NCBI RefSeq assembly: GCF_001592285.1
Contig: NZ_BCWQ01000001.1
Location: 531,553-595,552 of the forward strand
DNA from: Hydrogenophaga pseudoflava NBRC 102511
GTDB taxonomy: Bacteria > Pseudomonadota > Gammaproteobacteria > Burkholderiales > Burkholderiaceae_C
Reading direction: 5' to 3'
Length of the DNA: 64,000 nucleotides
Below the pieces are notes generated by a model, which was not told the origin of the DNA, did no database searches, and worked only from the letters and a program-made list of their open reading frames with translations. The translations under genes and the position numbers were made by a program. This document shows, piece after piece, positions 37,791 through 47,230 of this stretch. The first letter of the stretch is position 1. The number at the start of each line of letters is the position of its first letter.

Positions 37791-38992
37791 GACTTGTTCT
37801 TGTTGTAGACGTCGACAAACACGGCGGCCAGCAGCACCAGGCCCTTGATGACCTGCTGGTAGTCGATGCCGATGCCCATGATGGACATGCCGTTGTTCAT
37901 CACGCCCATGATGAAGGCGCCGATCACCGCGCCCATCACCTTGCCCACGCCGCCCGAGGCGGAGGCACCGCCGATGAAGCAGGCCGCGATCACGTCCAGC
38001 TCGAAACCCAGGCCGGCCTTGGGTGTGGCGGTGTTCAGGCGCGCGGCGAACACCAGGCCGGCCAGCGCGGCCAGCACGCCCATGGTGACGAAGGTGGCGA
38101 ACGTCAGCCGCTCGGTCTTGATGCCCGAGAGCTTGGCCGCCTTCTCGTTGCCCCCCAGGGCGTAGATGCGGCGGCCCACGATGGTGCGCGCCGTGAGGAA
38201 GTCGAAGGCCACGATCAGCAGCGCCATCACCACCAGCACATTGGGCAGGCCCTTGTACGAGGCCAGCATGTAGCTGAAGAACACCAGCAGACCCGCGAAC
38301 ACGGCCAGCTTGAGCGCGAACAGGCCGAAGGGTTCGGTCTCGATGCCGTGCCGCAGTTGGTTGTTGCGCGCGCGCAGGCTGGACAGGGCCAGCAGCGCGG
38401 CGGCGGCGACGCCGATCAGCAGCGAGGTCAGGCGCAGGTTTTCGCCGCTGAACAGGTCCGGGATGAAGCCGGAGCTGAGCATCTGGAACTCCTCGGGGAA
38501 GGGTCCGATGGACTGGCCCTGCAGCAGCGCCAGCGCCAGGCCCTTGAACACCAGCATGCCGGCCAGGGTGACGATGAAGGAGGGGATGCGGAAGAAGGCC
38601 ACGAACCAGCCCTGCGCACCGCCGATCACGCCACCGACCAGCAGGCACACCAGCGAGGCGGGCACGAAGTGCCACTCGTAGCTGACCATCAGCACGGCGG
38701 CCAGCGCGCCGATGAAGCCGCAGACCGAGCCCACCGAGAGGTCGATGTGGCCGGCCACGATGACCAGCAGCATGCCCAGCGCCATGATGACGATGTAGCT
38801 GTTCTGCAGCACCAGGTTGGTCAGGTTCAGCGGCTGCATCAGCGTGCCGTCGGTCATGACCTGGAAGAAGGCCATGATCGCGACCAGCGAGATCAGCATG
38901 CCGTACTCGCGGAAGTTGTGCTTGAGGAAGTCCAGCACGGGGCGGCTGTCGGACGGCGCCGCAAGGGCCGCGGGGGAGTGTTGTTGTTCCAT
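37787..38992 (-). CDS. gguB: Multiple-sugar ABC transporter permease, GguB/XylH type
   Basis: 401 residues from ATG 38992. It has more membrane segments (about 11-12) than the RbsC group, as in XylH/GguB. The signature GMLLVIVAGHIDLSVGSVCG is followed by VAFFRIPSFIVTLAGMLVFKG and GGNEKAAKLSGIKTERL. It is the channel partner of ChvE and GguA. It lies 5 bp after gguA and overlaps ytfR by 4 bp, so two different transporters share one transcript. Confidence 0.87.
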   Translation of the reverse strand: MEQQHSPAALAAPSDSRPVLDFLKHNFREYGMLISLVAIMAFFQVMTDGTLMQPLNLTNLVLQNSYIVIMALGMLLVIVAGHIDLSVGSVCGFIGALAAVLMVSYEWHFVPASLVCLLVGGVIGGAQGWFVAFFRIPSFIVTLAGMLVFKGLALALLQGQSIGPFPEEFQMLSSGFIPDLFSGENLRLTSLLIGVAAAALLALSSLRARNNQLRHGIETEPFGLFALKLAVFAGLLVFFSYMLASYKGLPNVLVVMALLIVAFDFLTARTIVGRRIYALGGNEKAAKLSGIKTERLTFATFVTMGVLAALAGLVFAARLNTATPKAGLGFELDVIAACFIGGASASGGVGKVMGAVIGAFIMGVMNNGMSIMGIGIDYQQVIKGLVLLAAVFVDVYNKNKS

Positions 38993-38997
38993 GGGGT

Positions 38998-40521
38998 TCA
39001 GTGGCTGGTCACGATGGCGCGCATGATCTTTTCCTGGGAGGCCTCGGCGACCGGCATCTCGGCGACGAAGCGGCCTTCGTTCATCACATAGATGCGGTCG
39101 GACAGGCCCAGCAGCTCGGGCATTTCGGAAGAGATCACGATCACGCACTTGCCCTCGGCCGCCAGCTGGGCGATGAGGGTGTAGATCTCGTACTTGGCGC
39201 CCACGTCGATGCCGCGCGTGGGCTCGTCGAGGATGAGCACCTCGGGTTCGGTGAAGAGCCATTTGCTCAGCACCACCTTCTGCTGGTTGCCGCCGGAGAG
39301 GTTGACCGTCTTCTGGCCCACGCCCGAGCAGCGGATGCGCAGCTTCTCGCGGTAGCCCTGGGCCACGCTGTATTCGCGGCCGTCGTCGATGACGCCGGCG
39401 CGCGAGACGGCCTCCAGGCGGGCGAGCGAGGTGTTGAACTGGATGTCCTCGGCCAGCACCAGGCCGTTGCCCTTGCGGTCCTCGGTCACGTAGGCCAGGC
39501 CGTGCGCGACCGCCTTGCCGACGGTGCTCACGTCGATGGGTTTGCCGTGCAGCCGCACCTCGCCGCTGATGCGCTGGCCCCAGGCGCGGCCGAACACGCT
39601 CATGGCGAACTCGGTGCGGCCGGCGCCCATGAGGCCGGCGATGCCGACGATCTCGCCGCGCCGCACCTGCAGGTTCACGCCCTTGATGACTTCGCGGTCG
39701 GCGTGCTGCGGGTGGTGCACGCGCCAGTCGCACACCTCGAACACGGTCTCGCCGATGTCGGGCGTGCGGCGCGGGTAGCGGTCGGCCATCTCGCGGCCCA
39801 CCATGCCGCGGATCACGCGGTCTTCGCTGACGGGCGCGCCCTGGCAGTCGATGGTCTCCACCGTGCTGCCGTCGCGCAGGATGGTCACCGAGTCGGCCAC
39901 GCGGGCGATCTCGTTGAGCTTGTGTGAAATCAGGATGCAGGTGATGCCCTGGGCCTTGAGTTCGAGCAGCAGGTCCAGCAGGGCCTGGCTGTCGTTTTCG
40001 TTCAGGCTGGCGGTGGGCTCGTCCAGGATCAGCAGCCTGACCTGCTTGGACAGCGCCTTGGCGATCTCCACCAGCTGCTGCTTGCCCACGCCCAGATCGG
40101 TGATGCGGGTCGAGGGCGACTCTTTCAGGCCCACCTTGCGCAGCAGCTCCTGTGTCTGGCGGTGCGCGGCCATCCAGTCGATCACGCCGCGGTGCGCGAT
40201 CTCGTTGCCGAGGAACACGTTCTCGGTGATCGACAGCAGCGGCACCAGGGCCAGCTCCTGGTGAATGATGATGATGCCCAGCTGTTCGCTGTCGTGGATG
40301 CCGCCGAAGTGGCGCTCCTGGCCGTCGAACAGGATCTGGCCGGTGTAGCTGCCCGAGGGGTAGACCCCCGAGAGCACTTTCATGAGCGTGGACTTGCCGG
40401 CGCCGTTTTCACCCACCAGGGCATGGATCTCGCCGGCGCGCACGCGCAGGTTGACCTGGTTGAGCGCGACCACGCCGGGGAAGGTCTTGCGGATGGACCG
40501 CATTTCCAGAAGGGTTTGCAA
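38998..40521 (-). CDS. gguA: Multiple-sugar ABC transporter ATPase, GguA/XylG type
   Basis: 507 residues with two ABC domains. The first has [19 protein letters not shown] and [13 protein letters not shown]. The second has degenerate P-loop [25 protein letters not shown] and [19 protein letters not shown]. It energises ChvE-dependent uptake of galactose, arabinose, xylose and glucose-type sugars. It starts 64 bp after chvE and ends 5 bp before gguB. Confidence 0.88.
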   Translation of the reverse strand: MQTLLEMRSIRKTFPGVVALNQVNLRVRAGEIHALVGENGAGKSTLMKVLSGVYPSGSYTGQILFDGQERHFGGIHDSEQLGIIIIHQELALVPLLSITENVFLGNEIAHRGVIDWMAAHRQTQELLRKVGLKESPSTRITDLGVGKQQLVEIAKALSKQVRLLILDEPTASLNENDSQALLDLLLELKAQGITCILISHKLNEIARVADSVTILRDGSTVETIDCQGAPVSEDRVIRGMVGREMADRYPRRTPDIGETVFEVCDWRVHHPQHADREVIKGVNLQVRRGEIVGIAGLMGAGRTEFAMSVFGRAWGQRISGEVRLHGKPIDVSTVGKAVAHGLAYVTEDRKGNGLVLAEDIQFNTSLARLEAVSRAGVIDDGREYSVAQGYREKLRIRCSGVGQKTVNLSGGNQQKVVLSKWLFTEPEVLILDEPTRGIDVGAKYEIYTLIAQLAAEGKCVIVISSEMPELLGLSDRIYVMNEGRFVAEMPVAEASQEKIMRAIVTSH

Positions 40522-40585
40522 GGCGGATTCCTCGGTACACAGGGGGCCGGGAGCCCTGTCGGTCAGGCTCCCGGCAGCAGACCAC

Positions 40586-41656
40586 TCACTTGAGCTGCGA
40601 TTCCTTGTAGTAGCCGCTGTCCACCAGCACCTTCTTCCAGTTGCTCGCGTCGACCGGCACCGGCTTGAGCAGGTAGCTGGGCACCACCTTCACGCCGTTG
40701 TTGTAGGTCTTGGTGTCGTTGATCTCGGGCTGCTTGCCCGTGAGCGTCGCGTCCACCATGTTGGCCGTGACCTTGGCCAGCTCGCGCGTGTCCTTGAAGA
40801 TGGTCGAGTACTGCTCGCCCTTCAGGATGGACTTGACCGAGGGGATCTCGGCGTCCTGGCCGCTGACGACGGGGCAGGGCTGTTGCGCCGTGCAGTAGCC
40901 CACGCCCTTGAGCGAGGACAGGATGCCGATGGACAGGCCGTCGTACGGGCTCAGCACCGCGTGCACCTTGTCCTTGCCGTAGAAGGCCGAGAGCAGGTTG
41001 TCCATGCGGGCCTGGGCCACGGCGCCGTCCCAGCGCAGCGTGCCGACCTTGTCCATGCCCATTTGCTTGCTGCGCACCACCAGCTTGCCGCTGTCGATGT
41101 AGGGTTTGAGCACGCTCATGGCGCCGTCGTAGAAGAAGAAGGCGTTGTTGTCGTCGGGCGAGCCGCCGAACAGCTCGATGTTGAACGGGCCCTTGCCCTG
41201 CTTGAGGCCGAGCTTGTCGACGATGGAGGTGGCCTGCTGCACGCCGACCTGGAAGTTGTCGAAGGTGGCGTAGTAGTCGACGTTCTTGCTGCCCTTGATC
41301 AGGCGGTCGTAGGCGATGACCTTGACGCCCTTGTCGGCCGCGTTCTGCAGCGCCTTGGACAGCGTGGTGCCGTCGATGGAGGCGATCACCAGCACCTTCA
41401 CGCCCTTGGTGATCATGTTCTCGATCTGCGCCAGCTGGTTCGGGATGTCGTCCTCGGCGTACTGCAGGTCGGTCTTGTAGCCGCGGTCCTTGAGGACCTT
41501 GACCATGTTGTCGCCGTCGGCAATCCAGCGCGCGGACGACTTGGTGGGCATGGAGATGCCGATGGTGCCTTTGTCCTGCGCGAAGGCGCCGGTGGTGAAG
41601 GCCGCGGCGGCCAGCGCGACGGCGCAAAGCACGTGGCGGCGGTTGGGGGTGTTCAA
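40586..41656 (-). CDS. chvE: Multiple-monosaccharide periplasmic binding protein, ChvE type
   Basis: 356 residues. Signal peptide with cleavage near residue 26 (AFA-QD). The mature protein opens [20 protein letters not shown], then [20 protein letters not shown] and [23 protein letters not shown], which are ChvE hallmarks. ChvE binds D-galactose, L-arabinose, D-glucose, D-xylose and related sugars. In Agrobacterium it is controlled by the LysR protein GbpR, and a GbpR-like gene lies at the head of this operon. Confidence 0.9.
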   Translation of the reverse strand: MNTPNRRHVLCAVALAAAAFTTGAFAQDKGTIGISMPTKSSARWIADGDNMVKVLKDRGYKTDLQYAEDDIPNQLAQIENMITKGVKVLVIASIDGTTLSKALQNAADKGVKVIAYDRLIKGSKNVDYYATFDNFQVGVQQATSIVDKLGLKQGKGPFNIELFGGSPDDNNAFFFYDGAMSVLKPYIDSGKLVVRSKQMGMDKVGTLRWDGAVAQARMDNLLSAFYGKDKVHAVLSPYDGLSIGILSSLKGVGYCTAQQPCPVVSGQDAEIPSVKSILKGEQYSTIFKDTRELAKVTANMVDATLTGKQPEINDTKTYNNGVKVVPSYLLKPVPVDASNWKKVLVDSGYYKESQLK

Positions 41657-41719
41657 GTGGGTCTCCTCGGGGGTGGTGCCGCGCGGTGGTCCGCGCGGCA
41701 GTCTGGTTGTTGTGGGGGA

Positions 41720-42688
41720 TCAGTACTTGCGCTTGGGGAACTCGGCGGCGGCGGTCTCCATCGGGAAGATGCCTTCTTCGGTCACGATGCGGCGCGGCAG
41801 CGTCTTGCCGGCCTTGAGGTCCTTGACGGCCTGCATCAGCTGCGGGCCCAGCAGCGGGCTGCATTCGACGCTGACGTTGAGCTTGCCGGCGATCATGGCT
41901 TCGAAGGCGCCCTTCACGGCATCGATGGAGATGATCACGATGTCCTTGGCGGGCTTCATGCCGGCCTCTTCGATGGCCTGGATCGCGCCGATGGCCATGT
42001 CGTCGTTGTGCGCGTAGAGCACGTTGATCTTCTTGCCCTCGGCCTTCAGGAAGGCTTCCATCACTTCCTTGCCCTTGGCGCGGGTGAAGTCGCCGGTCTG
42101 GCTGCGGATGATCTTGAACTTCGGATCGGCCTTGATGATTTCCTCGAAGCCCTTCTTGCGGTCGATGGCCGGTGCCGAGCCCACGGTGCCCTGCAGCTCG
42201 ACGATGTTGACCTCGCCCTTCTGGTCCTTCATCTTCTCGACCAGCCAGCGGCCGGCCTTGCGGCCTTCTTCCACGAAGTCCGAGCCCATGAAGCTCACCC
42301 ACAGCGACTCGTCCTTTTCGTTGACGGCGCGGTCGGTCAGGATCACCGGGATCTTGGCGGCCTTGGCCTCGCGCAGCACGGCGCCCCAGCCGCTTTCCAC
42401 CACCGGCGAGAAGGCGATCACGTCGACCTTCTGGGCGATGAAGGAGCGGATGGCCTTGATCTGGTTCTCCTGCTTCTGCTGGGCGTCGGCGAACTTCAGC
42501 TCGATGCCGGCCTCCTTGGCCGAGGACTTGATCGACTCGGAGTTGGCGGTGCGCCACTCCGACTCGGCCCCGATCTGGCTGAAGCCCAGCACGATGGGCT
42601 TCTGCGCGAAGGCACCACCCGGCAGCATCAGGGCCACGGGGGCGGCGGCCAGCGCGGTCACCAGGGTGCGGCGTTGCAGTTGTTTCAT
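41720..42688 (-). CDS. ytfQ: Sugar-binding protein of the YtfQ type (galactofuranose-like importer)
   Basis: 322 residues. Signal peptide cleaved near residue 29 (GGAFA-QK). The mature protein begins VLGFSQIGAESEWRTANSES, which is diagnostic of YtfQ. It continues SPVVESGWGAVLREAK, VSFMGSDFVEEGRKAG and YAHNDDMAIGAIQAIEEAG. It delivers furanose sugars to YtfRT-YjfF, although those genes are separated from it by the chvE-gguAB block. Good AGGAGACAG ribosome site. Confidence 0.9.
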   Translation of the reverse strand: MKQLQRRTLVTALAAAPVALMLPGGAFAQKPIVLGFSQIGAESEWRTANSESIKSSAKEAGIELKFADAQQKQENQIKAIRSFIAQKVDVIAFSPVVESGWGAVLREAKAAKIPVILTDRAVNEKDESLWVSFMGSDFVEEGRKAGRWLVEKMKDQKGEVNIVELQGTVGSAPAIDRKKGFEEIIKADPKFKIIRSQTGDFTRAKGKEVMEAFLKAEGKKINVLYAHNDDMAIGAIQAIEEAGMKPAKDIVIISIDAVKGAFEAMIAGKLNVSVECSPLLGPQLMQAVKDLKAGKTLPRRIVTEEGIFPMETAAAEFPKRKY

Positions 42689-42727
42689 GTTGTCTGTCTC
42701 CTGTCTCTGGTTGGTTGAAGCTAAAGG

Positions 42728-44179
42728 TCAGGCCAGCATGTAACTGGTCTTGACGGTGGTATAGAACTCCGCCGCGTAGCGGCCTTGTTCCCGGGATCCG
42801 TGGCTGGAGTCCTTGCGTCCGCCGAACGGAACATGGAAATCCACGCCGGCGGTCGGCAGGTTCACCATGGTCATGCCCACCTGCGCGTGGCGACGGAAGT
42901 GCGTCGCGTGCTTGAGCGAGGTGGTGCAGAGGCCGGCACACAGACCGAACGGCGTGTCGTTCGCCAGTTCGAGCGCGTGCCCGTAGTCGTCGGCCCGCAG
43001 CACGCAGGCGATGGGACCGAAGATCTCTTCGCGGGCGATGCGGTGCCCGGGCTCGGCCAGCCACAGCGCAGGGCTCATGTAGTGGCCGGGGGTCTCGCGC
43101 TCCAGGCGCTCGCCGCCAAAGACGTGCTCGGCGCCTTCGTCCGCGCCGATGGCCATGTAGGACAGGTTCTGCTCCAGCTGGGCGCCGTCGACCACCGGGC
43201 CCATCTCGGTGCCGCGGGTGAGGGCGTGGCCCACCTTCAGCGCGGCCAGGCGCTGGGTCAGCCGGGCGACGAAGGCGTCATGCACCGGCGCCTCCACGAT
43301 CAGGCGGCTGGACGCGGTGCAGCGCTGGCCGGTGGAGAAGTACGAGCCCTGCAGCGCGCAGTCCACCGCCTGGTCCAGGTCAGCGTCGGCCAGCACCACC
43401 AGCGGGTTCTTGCCGCCCATCTCCAGCTGCACCTTGGCCTGCCGCGCGGCGGTGGCGGTGAGGATGCGGCGCCCGGTGGACACCGAGCCCGTGAAGCTGA
43501 TGGCGTTGACCCGCGGGTGCTCCACCAGGGTCTGGCCGACCTCGCGGCCGCTGCCCATGATGAGGTTGAAGGTGCCGGCGGGCAGGCCGCAGCGGCTGAG
43601 GATCTCGGCCAGCGCCCAGCCGCAGGTGGGCACCAGCTCGGCCGGCTTGAACACCACGGTGTTGCCGTAGGCCAGGGCGGGCGCGATCTTCCAGGCGGGA
43701 ATGGCGAAGGGGAAGTTCCAGGGCGCGATCACCGCGACCACGCCGACCGGCTCGCGGGTGATGTCGACCTGCACCCCGGGGCGCACCGAGGCCAGGGTCT
43801 CGCCGCCGATGCGCAGCGCCTCGCCGGCGAAGAACTTGAAGATGTTGCCGGCCCGCGCGACCTCGGCGATGGCCTCGGGCAGGGTCTTGCCTTCTTCGCG
43901 CGCCAGCAGCTCGCCCAGTTCCTCCTTGCGCGCCAGCAGCTCGCTGCCGGCCAGGTCCAGCGCGTCGGCGCGGCGCTGCGGGGTGCTCAGGCTCCACTGC
44001 GGCAGGGCGTCGGCCGCGGCGGCGATCGCCAGTTCGGTCTGGTTGCGGTCGGCGCGGGCGAACTCGGCCACCACCTCCCGCGTGTCCGAGGGGTTGACGC
44101 TGATGCCGGTGGTGGCACCGCTGACCCAGCGGCCATTGATCAGGTGCCGCGGCTGGTGCCGGATCTCGCCGAGTTTCAT
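42728..44179 (-). CDS. Alpha-ketoglutarate semialdehyde dehydrogenase (2,5-dioxovalerate dehydrogenase)
   Basis: 483 residues from ATG 44179. ALDH superfamily: PWNFPFAIPAWKIAPALAYG, FTGSVSTGR, general-base Glu in QLEMGGKNPLVV, catalytic Cys in STGQRCTASSRL, and EEIFGPI. It oxidises alpha-ketoglutarate semialdehyde to 2-oxoglutarate, the last step of the non-phosphorylative L-arabinose pathway. First gene of the leftward 13-gene run. Substrate assigned from context with the arabonate and KDA dehydratases. Confidence 0.87.
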   Translation of the reverse strand: MKLGEIRHQPRHLINGRWVSGATTGISVNPSDTREVVAEFARADRNQTELAIAAAADALPQWSLSTPQRRADALDLAGSELLARKEELGELLAREEGKTLPEAIAEVARAGNIFKFFAGEALRIGGETLASVRPGVQVDITREPVGVVAVIAPWNFPFAIPAWKIAPALAYGNTVVFKPAELVPTCGWALAEILSRCGLPAGTFNLIMGSGREVGQTLVEHPRVNAISFTGSVSTGRRILTATAARQAKVQLEMGGKNPLVVLADADLDQAVDCALQGSYFSTGQRCTASSRLIVEAPVHDAFVARLTQRLAALKVGHALTRGTEMGPVVDGAQLEQNLSYMAIGADEGAEHVFGGERLERETPGHYMSPALWLAEPGHRIAREEIFGPIACVLRADDYGHALELANDTPFGLCAGLCTTSLKHATHFRRHAQVGMTMVNLPTAGVDFHVPFGGRKDSSHGSREQGRYAAEFYTTVKTSYMLA

Positions 44180-44230
44180 GTGCTTGCTGATGCCCAGTGG
44201 TGACGTTGGCCGGCAGTCTAGAAGCGTTTT

Positions 44231-44270
44231 TAATATCAATCCAATCGTTTTTCAGACAAAATTGATATCT
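44231..44270. promoter_or_regulatory. Paired operator motif at the LysR/13-gene-operon divergent promoter
   Basis: TAATATCAAT (44231-44240) and ATTGATATCT (44261-44270) form an inverted pair. The right element is the exact complement of AGATATCAAT. The centres of the ATATC cores are 32 bp apart, three helical turns, as expected for a LysR-type tetramer. The same arrangement recurs at 46179-46220. Confidence 0.6.
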
Positions 44271-44295
44271 TTCTTGGCATTCTCGAAAACCCCTG

Positions 44296-45252
44296 ATGAG
44301 CAACTACAACCACTGGTTCATCCGTGCCCGGCTCAAGACCCGCCAGCTGCTGCTGCTGGTGGCCCTGGCCGAGGAGGGCAACATCCACCGCGCGGCCCAG
44401 GTGCTGAGCATGACCCAGCCGGCCGCGTCCAAGCTGCTCAAGGACCTGGAGGAGGTGCTGGGCGTGCCGCTGTTCGAGCGCCTGCCCCGGGGCATGAGCC
44501 CGACCTGGTACGGCGAGACCATGATCCGCCACGCGCGCATGGCGCTGGCCAGCCTGAACCAGGCGCACGACGAGCTGGTGGCGCTGAAGACCGGCCACTT
44601 CGGCCAGGTCGGCATCGGCGCCATCACCTCGCCCGGCCTGAGCCTGCTGCCGCCGGCGGTGGCCCTGGTCAAGCAGGAGCACCCCAACCTGCGCATCTCG
44701 CTGGAGATCGAGACCAGCCCGGTGCTGCTGGACCGGCTGGAGCAGGGCAAGCTGGACATCGTGGTGGGGCGCCTGTTCGCCGAACACGACAAGGGCAACC
44801 TGGCCTACGAGCCGCTGACCGGGGAGCTGGTGTCTGCCGTGACGCGCCCGGGGCATCCGCTGATGGGGGTGAGCAACCTGAGCCTGCGCGACGTGCACGG
44901 CGCGGGCTGGATCGTGCCGCCGGCCGGCAGCGTGCTGCGCCACCGCTTCGACCTGATGTTCCAGCAGGAGGGGCTGAGCCCGCCGATCAACACCATCGAG
45001 ACCTCGGCCCTGCTGTTCATGACGCGCATGCTGCAGCAGAGCGACATGGTGGGCGTGGTGGCGAGCGAGGTGGCGAACTACTACGCCTCGCACGGGCTGC
45101 TGAGCGTGCTGCCGATGGACATGCCCTGCCACATGGACGCCTTCGGCCTCATCACCCGCACCGACCGCCTGCTCTCGCCCGGCGCCAAGGTGATGATGAA
45201 GGCGCTCAAGCAGACCTGTCTGACGCAGTATGGCATCAGGCTGTCCGCCTGA
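44296..45252 (+). CDS. LysR-family regulator, GbpR-like
   Basis: 318 residues. The N-terminal winged HTH is unusually placed after WFIRARLKTRQLLLLVALAEEGN, with the recognition helix around LSMTQPAASKLLKDLEEVLG. The substrate-binding domain follows from about residue 95. The N-terminal wording is shared with GbpR/Cbl-like galactose regulators such as Agrobacterium GbpR, which controls chvE in response to galactose and arabinose. It is divergent from the sugar operon that includes chvE, so it is most likely the activator of this whole region. Confidence 0.83.
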   Translation: MSNYNHWFIRARLKTRQLLLLVALAEEGNIHRAAQVLSMTQPAASKLLKDLEEVLGVPLFERLPRGMSPTWYGETMIRHARMALASLNQAHDELVALKTGHFGQVGIGAITSPGLSLLPPAVALVKQEHPNLRISLEIETSPVLLDRLEQGKLDIVVGRLFAEHDKGNLAYEPLTGELVSAVTRPGHPLMGVSNLSLRDVHGAGWIVPPAGSVLRHRFDLMFQQEGLSPPINTIETSALLFMTRMLQQSDMVGVVASEVANYYASHGLLSVLPMDMPCHMDAFGLITRTDRLLSPGAKVMMKALKQTCLTQYGIRLSA

Positions 45253-45256
45253 TGCA

Positions 45257-45308
45257 CCCCCTGCGCCGCTTCGCGTCTTCCCCCTCTCTCGCCTTCGGCG
45301 GGAGGGGG
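45257..45308. terminator. GC-rich repeat/hairpin between convergent LysR and SDR genes
   Basis: A 12-bp stem (45282-45308, TTC loop, two G-U pairs) is preceded by CCCCCTGCGCCGCT...CTTCCCCC, which recurs inverted at 59921-59949. It sits between two converging stop codons and has no T-run. It is probably a bidirectional terminator derived from a dispersed repeat. Confidence 0.5.
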
Positions 45309-45366
45309 ACGGCACCAGAGGCCCGGCGGAGCCGGTTCCTCGGTGCCCCTGGAAGGGGGCATCGCT

Positions 45367-46170
45367 TCAGGTCCAGCCGCCGTCCACGACAAACTCCTGC
45401 GCGGTGCACATCGCCGAATCGTCGGCCGCCAGGAACAGCACCATGCTGGCCACGTGGTCCGGCCGCAGCTGGTCGGGCAGGCACTGGTTGCGCGCGATCT
45501 CCTGTTCGCCCGCGGCGTCCAGCCACAGCCGCACCTGCCGCTCGGTCATCACCCAGCCCGGCGTGATGGTGTTGACGCGGATGTGGTCCTTGCCCAGCGA
45601 GGCGGCCAGCCCGCGGGTGAGCCCGTTGACCGACGACTTGGCGATGGCATAGCAGGGGTAGTCCGGGTTCTTGGTCTGCCAGCCGATGGAGCCGAAGTTG
45701 ATCACCGAGCCGCCACCCAGGCGGCGCATGCCGGGCACCACCGACTGCACCGCGAACAGGGCGGGGCGCTGGTTCACGGCCATGCGCTCGTCGAAGTAGG
45801 CGGGCGTGAGGTCTTCCAGGCGATGGCGGTCGTCGCTGGCCACGTTGTTGACCAGCACGCCGAAGTCGCCCAGTGCGGCCGCCGCGTCCGCGATGGCGGC
45901 CTGCAGCGCGGCGATGTCCTTGACGTCGACCGCGCGCCACCAGGGGCGGGCATGACCCTCGTCGGCCAGTTGCTGCGAGAGTGCTTCGGCGGCGGACGCC
46001 GCCACATCGACAAAGGCGACCTGGGCGCCCTGGCGGGCCAGGGCCGCCACGACCGCCGCACCGATGCCGGTGGCGCCGCCGGTGACGAACACCCGGCGGC
46101 CCTGCAGGCTGGGGTAGCGGGCGGCCTGCGCGCTGGCGGCGGGGACGTCGGGGTTGTTGTGGAGTGACAT
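45367..46170 (-). CDS. SDR-family sugar 1-dehydrogenase (probable D-galactose/L-arabinose dehydrogenase)
   Basis: 267 residues. NAD(P)-binding GGATGIGAAVV, NNVAS, active-site Ser in NFGSIGW and YxxxK in YAIAKSS, ending with VDGGWT. A classical short-chain dehydrogenase. It lies head-to-head with an SMP-30 lactonase gene and beside the galactonate/arabonate operon, so oxidation of D-galactose and L-arabinose to their lactones is the natural role. These two sugars share C1-C4 stereochemistry. Substrate is inferred. Confidence 0.83.
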   Translation of the reverse strand: MSLHNNPDVPAASAQAARYPSLQGRRVFVTGGATGIGAAVVAALARQGAQVAFVDVAASAAEALSQQLADEGHARPWWRAVDVKDIAALQAAIADAAAALGDFGVLVNNVASDDRHRLEDLTPAYFDERMAVNQRPALFAVQSVVPGMRRLGGGSVINFGSIGWQTKNPDYPCYAIAKSSVNGLTRGLAASLGKDHIRVNTITPGWVMTERQVRLWLDAAGEQEIARNQCLPDQLRPDHVASMVLFLAADDSAMCTAQEFVVDGGWT

Positions 46171-46178
46171 ATATAAAT

Positions 46179-46220
46179 AGATATCTGAAAAATCAAAATT
46201 GCAATCAAACAGATATCAAT
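46179..46220. promoter_or_regulatory. Paired operator motif at the SDR/lactonase divergent promoter
   Basis: AGATATCTGA (46179-46188) and AGATATCAAT (46211-46220) share the GATATC core, with centres 32 bp apart. The second is identical to the element (inverted) at 44261-44270, and the spacing is the same. The region is AT-rich against a GC-rich background. Probably bound by the GbpR-like regulator. Confidence 0.6.
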
Positions 46221-46267
46221 CTGAACGCATAATGCGCCGAACGTCAAGCCCCGCCCTTGGAGACACC

Positions 46268-47200
46268 ATGCCGCGCCTGCCTTCCGTACCCGCCCACCGC
46301 GAGCCCTTCCAGGTGACCGACGAGGTGCGCTGCCTCTGGCCGGCGGCGGCGGTGCTGGGCGAGGGCGGGCTCTGGTCGGTGTCGCGGCGGTGCCTGTTCT
46401 GGGTAGACATCCTCTCGCGCCACATCCACCGGCTCGATCCCGCCACCGGCGCGCGGCAGAGCTGGACCTTTGACGAGGAGGTGTCGGCGCTGGCCGAGCG
46501 TCGCACCGGCGAGGGCCTGGCGATCGCGCTGCGCCGGGGGCCGGCGTTCTGGAACCCCGACCAGCCGGGCCAGCCGCCGCGCTACCTGTGCAAGCCCGAA
46601 CCCGAACGCAGCGACAACCGCTTCAACGACGCCCGCTGCGACGCCGCAGGGCGCTGGTGGATGGGCAGCATGGACTTCGGCTGCGCGCTGCCCACCGGCT
46701 CGCTCTACCGCGTCGGGGCCGACGGCGCCTGGGCGCGCATGGACGAAGGCTTCGCCGTCACCAATGGCCCGACCTGGATCGCCCAGGGCCGGACCATGCT
46801 GTTCAACGACACCGTCAACGGCCAGGTGCTGGCCTACGACAGCGATCCCGACACCGGCGAGATCGGCGGGCGCCGCCTCTGGCTGCAGTTCGCGCCGGAG
46901 GACGGCGTGCCCGATGGCATGACCACCGATGCGCTGGGGCGGGTGTGGATCTGCCACTGGGGCGGCGGCTGCGTCTCCTGCCACGACCCCGACACCGCGC
47001 AGGAGCTGGCGCGGGTGCGCCTGCCGGTGAGCCAGGTGACCTCGTGCACCTTCGGCGGGCCGGACCTCTCGACCCTGTTCATCACCTCCGCGCGCTTCAG
47101 CCTGGACGAGGCGGCGCTGGCCCGCGAGCCGCTGGCCGGCGGCCTGTTCGCCGTGCGACCGGGTGTGGCGGGCCTTCCCGCATCGCCCTTCGCGGGCTGA
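46268..47200 (+). CDS. SMP-30/gluconolactonase-family sugar lactonase
   Basis: 310 residues from ATG 46268, with TTGGAGACACC upstream. Beta-propeller lactonase with the metal-binding Glu in VLGEGGLW, Arg/Asn in DNRFNDARCD, Asn in VTNGPTW and FNDTVNG, and Asp in PDGMTTDALG. It hydrolyses galactono- and arabinono-lactone to the open acids, linking the SDR to DgoD and arabonate dehydratase. It is followed after 30 bp by the epimerase gene. Confidence 0.88.
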   Translation: MPRLPSVPAHREPFQVTDEVRCLWPAAAVLGEGGLWSVSRRCLFWVDILSRHIHRLDPATGARQSWTFDEEVSALAERRTGEGLAIALRRGPAFWNPDQPGQPPRYLCKPEPERSDNRFNDARCDAAGRWWMGSMDFGCALPTGSLYRVGADGAWARMDEGFAVTNGPTWIAQGRTMLFNDTVNGQVLAYDSDPDTGEIGGRRLWLQFAPEDGVPDGMTTDALGRVWICHWGGGCVSCHDPDTAQELARVRLPVSQVTSCTFGGPDLSTLFITSARFSLDEAALAREPLAGGLFAVRPGVAGLPASPFAG

Positions 47201-47230
47201 TCTTCATCGCACCCACCACAGGAGCAGACC

